Assembly (NCBI RefSeq): GCF_964340395.1
Contig: NC_135549.1
Span: 24,947,342-25,011,341, forward strand
Length of the DNA stretch: 64,000 nucleotides
Direction of reading: 5' to 3'
DNA from: Glandiceps talaboti
Lineage: Eukaryota > Hemichordata > Enteropneusta > Spengelidae
Below are positions 39,057-64,000 of the stretch, in pieces (position 1 is the first letter of the stretch; every line of letters starts with the position of its first letter). Both the position numbers and the translations under genes were made by a program. Below the pieces are notes generated by a model. That model did not search any database and was not told the origin of the DNA. It worked only from the letters and a program-made list of their open reading frames with translations.

Positions 39057-39254
39057 GAAATGCATAATGAAATAGTCTCTATGTCATGTACTTAGTGCAG
39101 GGTATTGTGTCGAAGCATGCCAAGTATAGAATTCGAGAGAGAGAACAGATCAGTAGAACATATGGGTGTTTCAAAAGTGTTGTACTAGCAACTGATGCAC
39201 TTTATGATTCTTTGAGAGGGGCTTCTTATTCTATTGTTTTTATTTAGCTATTCA

Positions 39255-39346
39255 CTTATGTATGTATGTACATGTATGTATGTATGTATGTATGTATGTA
39301 TGTATGTATGTACATGTATGTATGTATGTATGTATGTATGTATGTT
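39255..39346. repeat. (TATG)n microsatellite
   Basis: About 22 TATG units, interrupted twice by TACATG. Confidence 0.95.
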
Positions 39347-39568
39347 TGTATTAATTTATCTCTCTTATTGTTTTGAACACCAGCCATGTGTATCCTAACC
39401 AAGGAATTTACTTACTTTTACTGAGTATATATCTCAGATATCATGATGGAGGTATAAGATGCTGTATTTGATAATGAATACTGTTACTGAATATATTTTG
39501 TAAAGCACTGCAGTTGCATTCCATTGTTGTTCAAGAGATATATATTATTTAGAGTTTGCTACTGGAGG

Positions 39569-39684
<116 letters not shown>

Positions 39685-40139
39685 GGTACATACCAGCATA
39701 TACATCCAGTCATGATTTAAGCATATCTGTAATACACAGGCACTTTTGAAAATGAACAATTGGGGTACTAAATTGTTTTCAATGAACTTATTAATGATCT
39801 TGCACAATTATTGTTCACTGTGAAATGTGGATGTCGTGGACCAAATAATTGGAATAAATGAATATTGTATTTTAATTACAAGTGTCTGGTTTTTATTATT
39901 GAATACTTCACGTGAAAATGATGGCACGTGATTGTACTTACTCCCGGAATGGAAATATGGAAATCCATGGTTAAGGGGTGCACCCAATGCTCAACTTGAA
40001 GACACCTGTAACCTTCATTAGAATTGGTATGTCGAATGGGCTGACTCGTTGTGGTCCCAAGTCCGAAATCACTTCATAACTGTGTTAAAATAAAGCAAGT
40101 AGACACAAGAATAACATGACTCATTATTATGACATATTT

Positions 40140-40345
40140 ATTGGTTTATAACTTGTCTATGTATCCCTACAGGGATGTCCTGTTGGACGCCAATAGGATT
40201 GCCCTCTAGGACCTACAGGGCTGTCCTGTTGGACGCCAATAGGAGCCATGTCCAAAAACCCCATAGGACGCCCCATAGGGCTTTCCTATTAAACTGCCCT
40301 GTAGGATTGCCCTATAGGATCCCATAGGATTTTTTGTATGTGTGT
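40140..40345. repeat. Short-motif repeat rich in CCTATAGG-like palindromes
   Basis: Contains two copies of 'tcctgttggacgccaatagg' (40178 and 40222 regions) and several 'ccctatagga' or 'cccataggac' motifs within 200 bp. Possibly an internally repetitive dispersed element. Confidence 0.6.
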
Positions 40346-40959
40346 TTGGGAATGTCATGTGACAGAGGACAAGCTGCACATTGTTCATTGTTTTATTGCA
40401 TTGCATATACATTGCCATACAAGCACAACATGTGCATGTGAGCCATATACGCGATTTCCATGCAAAGAATGACCTGTATCACATGAAATGTCAGTGAGAG
40501 TAGTGAAAAAAGCAATGCACAAAGTGATACTGAGATTTCAGAGTTACCGGTATTACAGGTTACTCGATCAGGGAGAGTGTGTACCTCATGAAGTCACGAT
40601 ATTAATTATAAACAAAGAATAATGTACCAGTAAATTTGGTGATATTTGTGCATGGCAGAAACATGTGTCATATAATCAAATTTATTAAAGGGACAGTGTC
40701 TGTAACTTGATAACTTGATGATCTTTTTTCGATACTTTTGTTCTGTGTGTCAAGTGCAGTTTCTTGTTCTGCTCCTTAAACAAGTTGAACCTGTATTTGG
40801 CTTGTCAGCACAGCCTGCATATGTGTAAAATGCACTGTTATAGTTGATAATCTTAGTCCACACTAAAATTCACTTGTCAAAAATAACAATGCAGTTTGTT
40901 CATATACAGGCTGTGTTTACAAGCGTTGCCAAACACAAGAGTGTTTCAAAGTGCATTAT

Positions 40960-43588
40960 GGAGTACAACACTTCGCTTTGACCGGAACAAAGAAGTGACA
41001 GGTAAAATGCAAGGTGGTGGAGTTTGTGTTTACATAAACCAGCGTTGGTGCAAGACTGTCGTAATCAGAGAAAGAATATGCACCTCCGATATTGAGCTTC
41101 TTACAGTCTCCCTTCGTCCTTTTTACTTACCTCGAGAATTTCCACAACTTTTCGTCACCATTGTCTATATCCACCCGAAGGCTAATGTCAACAATGCAGC
41201 TGATACAATATTCCAAGTTACCCAGAAACTGCAATCAACTTCGCCTGATGCGCCCAACTTCATCCTCGGTTATTTTAATCAATGCTCATTGAAGAAAACT
41301 CTACAAACTTTCCATCAATATGTTACCTGCTCAACACGCTTAAATAAGACATTAGATCTCCATTCCAAGCGCATACAAATCCTTCGTAAAACCACCACTC
41401 GGATCAGCTGATCACAACACAGTTTATCTCCTACCAGCCTATAAATCTGTCCGCGTATGGTCAGAAGACAGTATATCATGCCTTCAGGGTTGCTTTGAAT
41501 GCACAGATTGGGACTTGTTTAAAAACTCTTGTCAGGACATCAACGAACTTACTGATGTTGTTAGCAGCTATATTTCTTTTTGTGAGGGTAACTTAGTGCC
41601 ACTTAAACTTTGTAAGATTTATCCAAATAACAAACCTTGGGTTACAAAATCCCTGAAATGTTTGCTTAACAAAAAGAAGAGAGTGTTTAAGGATGGCAAC
41701 TTAGGTAAATATAAAGAAGTTCAGAGAGAGGTAATATCTGAAATTAGGAAAGCTAAGGAGAAGTTCAAGGATAAAATTGAAAATAAATTGAGCTCTGGAT
41801 CTTTGACATCAGCTTGGGATGGTATGAAAATTATGGCAGGTTTAAAGAATAAGGGGAATGGGGATAGCATTAAATGGGAAAAAAATCAGACAAAGAATTT
41901 GCGGATGTACTAAATAAGTTTTACTGCAGATTTGATATTCATGACTTTAGTATGGAACAGAGTAATATCAGAGAGAGAGTTATCACCAATGAACGGGTGT
42001 TGATTGAATTGGATGATGTACGCAAGTCATTGAAAAGTTCCAAAACTAGGAAAAGCCCAGGTCCTGATAGTATAAGTGGTCATGTCCTCAAATCATGTGC
42101 AAATCAGTTATGTAGTATTTTCCATTTTATTTTCCAGTTGTCCCTTGACCTCCAAACAATACCCAATTTGTGGAAGCAGGCCACTGTTGTCCCCGTGGCA
42201 AAGAAAGTTAATCCTAAAGTTCTAAATGATTTTAGACCAGTGGCTCTGACATCACTTGTGATGAAGTCCTTTGAAAAAATTATCAAGAGTCATATTCTAG
42301 ACAAAACACAGGCCATGTTGGACCCATTGCAGTTTGCGTACAGAGCGGGTATGGGGTGGAGGATGCCACTTTGACCCTTTTAAATTTCATTAATAAGCAT
42401 ATTGAAGGTAGCAAAACACATGCCCGGGTACTATTTGTTGACTTTTCTTCAGCTTTTAACACAATCCAACCACATATATTTAACTCAAAAATTGTTGTCA
42501 CGTTTTAATGTCAACTGCAAGGTAGTTGGATGGATTTTAGATTTTTTAACTAATAGATCCCAACAAGTTCGAGTAAATGGCACTTTGTCTGACATTTGTA
42601 TGTCATCTACAGGCTCCCCTCAAGGTTGTGTACTGTCACCATTATTGTATATCTTGTACACTGATGACTGCAGAAGTCAACATGATGATAGACACATAGT
42701 CAAGTTTGCAGATGATTCAGCCATTGTCAGTTTGCTCCAGAACCATGAAAATGACCATGGGCCTATAGTTGATGATTTTGTTAAGTGGTGTGACAGTTCA
42801 TTTCTTGAACTGAATGTTGATAAGACCAAGGATATGTGTATAGATTTTAGGAGCGATGCACCACAGCCTGAAGCAACAATCATAAAGGGAAAAGAAGTGG
42901 AGGTTGTAGAGCAATATAAATACCTGGGTTCAATGTTAGACAACAAACTGAGATGGGAGAATAACATTGATATGATTTTACGTAAAGGTCAGCAGCGTTT
43001 ATTTTTCTTAAGGAAGCTCAATTTCTTCAAAGTTGATAAAACGATGTTAAATCTTTTTTACAGATCATTTATTGAGAGTATTTTAAGTTTTTCACTAATC
43101 TGTTGGTTTGGTAATCTGAGTGTTCAAAACAAAAACAAGCTTGGTAGAATAGTTAATATCTGCAGTAAAATTATTGGTGTTCAACAAACTAGCCTTAGCA
43201 CGTTACACTATACAGGAAACAAGTCCTGAACAAAGCCAATTCCATACTGAGGAATAGTCAGCACCCCCATTACCAAGAGTTTGACATTTTACCATCAGGA
43301 CGGCGCTTTAGGGTTCCAAGGACTAGAACAAACAGAACAAAATATTCATTTATTCCAACAGCCATATCTTGTCTTAATCAAGTCAGGAATGCATAGCAGC
43401 CCATTGTTTCAATGTTTTAATGTTACTGTACCTTATTTTTAGCCGTATTTATTGTATTTATTTTAATGTATTCTGTCACAGCATTTTAATATTTTGTGTA
43501 TAGTTTTTTATACGTTTGACTGTCGCGCAAAGAATTGCCCATACTGGGATAATAAAGATCTATTGTATTGTATTGTATTGTATTGTAA
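40960..43588 (+). mobile_element. Decayed CR1/Rex1-like non-LTR retrotransposon (LINE)
   Basis: A 5'-truncated ORF2 in which endonuclease and reverse transcriptase follow in order but in shifting frames: endonuclease part 41000-41395, post-endonuclease 41398-41885, RT fingers/palm 41874-42350, RT motif A (LFVDFSSAFNTIQ) 42357-42507, then RT with GSPQGCVLSPLL and the catalytic FADD box to ~43229, and a C-terminal tail to a stop at 43394-43396. Junctions near 41396, 41880, 42350, 42480 and 43215 are frameshifts. The endonuclease GDFN motif reads GYFN, losing the catalytic Asp. The element ends in 'gggataataaagatc' and (TATTG)n, a 3' microsatellite typical of these LINEs. It cannot be active. 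Confidence 0.88.
41000..43396 (+). pseudogene. LINE ORF2 (endonuclease-reverse transcriptase) pseudogene
   Basis: Coding remnant of the LINE above. Recognisable in order: GGGVCVYIN and SDIELLTVSLRPFYLPREF of the APE-type endonuclease, SADHNTV just after the first frameshift, a Lys/Glu-rich connector (EIRKAKEKFKDKIE), the RT entry motif SPGPD-x-I, NDFRPVALTS, LDPLQFAYRAG, and, after further frameshifts, the RT catalytic and thumb segments. At least five frameshifts and the mutated endonuclease Asp rule out function. Confidence 0.88.
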
Positions 43589-43680
43589 CAAGAAACTAAA
43601 AACTGTAGTTGATACACAAAACAAAACACACTGAAAAAAATCATCAAAAGTTATAGCTAATGTCCCTTTAATCTGTATAC

Positions 43681-44194
43681 ATATTAAATTTCCATCCATC
43701 CATCTATCAGTGAATTTGTCATTTTGTGATGGGGGGCAGATTTTAGAAGTTGGGATATCATTTTACAGCGCAGACATACCCCAAATTCCCCCCCCCCCAT
43801 GTAATTACTGAAGGCTCCCTAACACAGACCATATGGAAAACACGAAAAACATAACTACTTGAACTAGACACTCAAATATGAAATAAAAATATACAAAAAG
43901 AATAAAATAAAAAATCTACCTATCCCACCTATTCTATAATTCTAAAAATCGGGACAATACATTTTTTTTTTGTTAGGCCTTAGTCACTTGCACTGAATGT
44001 AATTTACAAAAAGTTCGGAAATTGTGATTTTTCGAGGCGTATTTACAGGGCAGACTAAAAACGTGAGGTATCAAGATGCCTAGGGTAAAGGTTGACCAAA
44101 CGCCTGACAAACGCCAAACTGACTGACAGACTGTTTGTTTGCCTGCACTTAAAATACGTCAAAACTATTCAATTAACATTTTAAATGCAGCAAC
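43681..44194. other. Upstream flank of gene B
   Basis: Contains a C run at ~43790 and a palindromic stretch around 44100-44150 (gcctgacaaacgccaaactg ... cagactgtttgttt). It shows no similarity to the upstream flank of gene A, so the two genes do not share a duplicated promoter within this distance. No TATA box was identified. Confidence 0.4.

Positions 44195-64000
<19,806 letters not shown>

Larger units (their letters stand above)
40685..43680. mobile_element. Inverted-repeat element flanking a LINE
   Basis: Left arm 40686-40770 ('attaaagggacagtgtctgt ... gtgcagtttcttgttct') and right arm 43588-43679 (ending 'tagctaatgtccctttaat') are inverted relatives. Diverged single ends of the same type seem to occur near 121-180 and 20145-20215. 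The LINE (40960-43588) lies between the arms and abuts the right one, so it most likely inserted into this element. Confidence 0.55.

Noticed and set aside
40206-40418. Reverse-strand 70-codon frame
   Set aside because: Falls in the CCTATAGG-type repetitive block; composition reflects the repeat.

Overview
The window is animal (metazoan) nuclear DNA. It is AT-rich, has genes split into many short exons with GT-AG introns, and is crowded with microsatellites, palindromic elements, SINE-like elements and a LINE. Nothing bacterial, organellar or viral was recognised with confidence. The repeat content and gene family suggest an invertebrate, probably marine, but the species cannot be named from the sequence.

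Layout. At 1-4661 lies the 3' end of a gene for a Cys-loop ligand-gated ion channel; only its last exon (4404-4661, fourth membrane segment) is visible. From 4.7 to 9.0 kb there is a repeat-rich spacer in which one transposon-like element (5183-6640) is inserted inside another (5095-6907). At 9035-36181 is a complete 30-exon ABCC gene (gene A here, 1584 residues) of the sulfonylurea-receptor type (ABCC8/ABCC9-like). From 36.2 to 44.2 kb is a second spacer, with a 1.2 kb minisatellite carrying a palindromic insertion, and a decayed CR1/Rex1-like LINE sitting between inverted repeats. At 44195-64000 is a second ABCC gene of the same type and strand (gene B). It is cut by the window end in its 26th exon, after 1426 residues.

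The two ABCC genes are a tandem duplication: every comparable exon has the same phase and most have exactly the same length. Each has an N-terminal five-helix TMD0 with the SUR-like FPGHN motif, a linker, TMD1, NBD1, an acidic linker, TMD2 and NBD2. In animals such proteins are regulatory subunits of ATP-sensitive K+ channels partnered with Kir6. No Kir6 gene is visible here.

Most notable observations: a sharply bounded tract of near-identity between the two TMD0 exons (gene-conversion-like, 9265-9560 versus 44422-44717); nested mobile elements; a dispersed element family with short TAGCACAACTG termini and internal ~110 bp tandem units; several fold-back elements inside introns; a SINE with an 11 bp target-site duplication; and possible alternative splice sites in both ABCC genes. 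Exon coordinates were placed by hand from reading frame, splice sites and comparison of the two copies, so single-base errors are possible.
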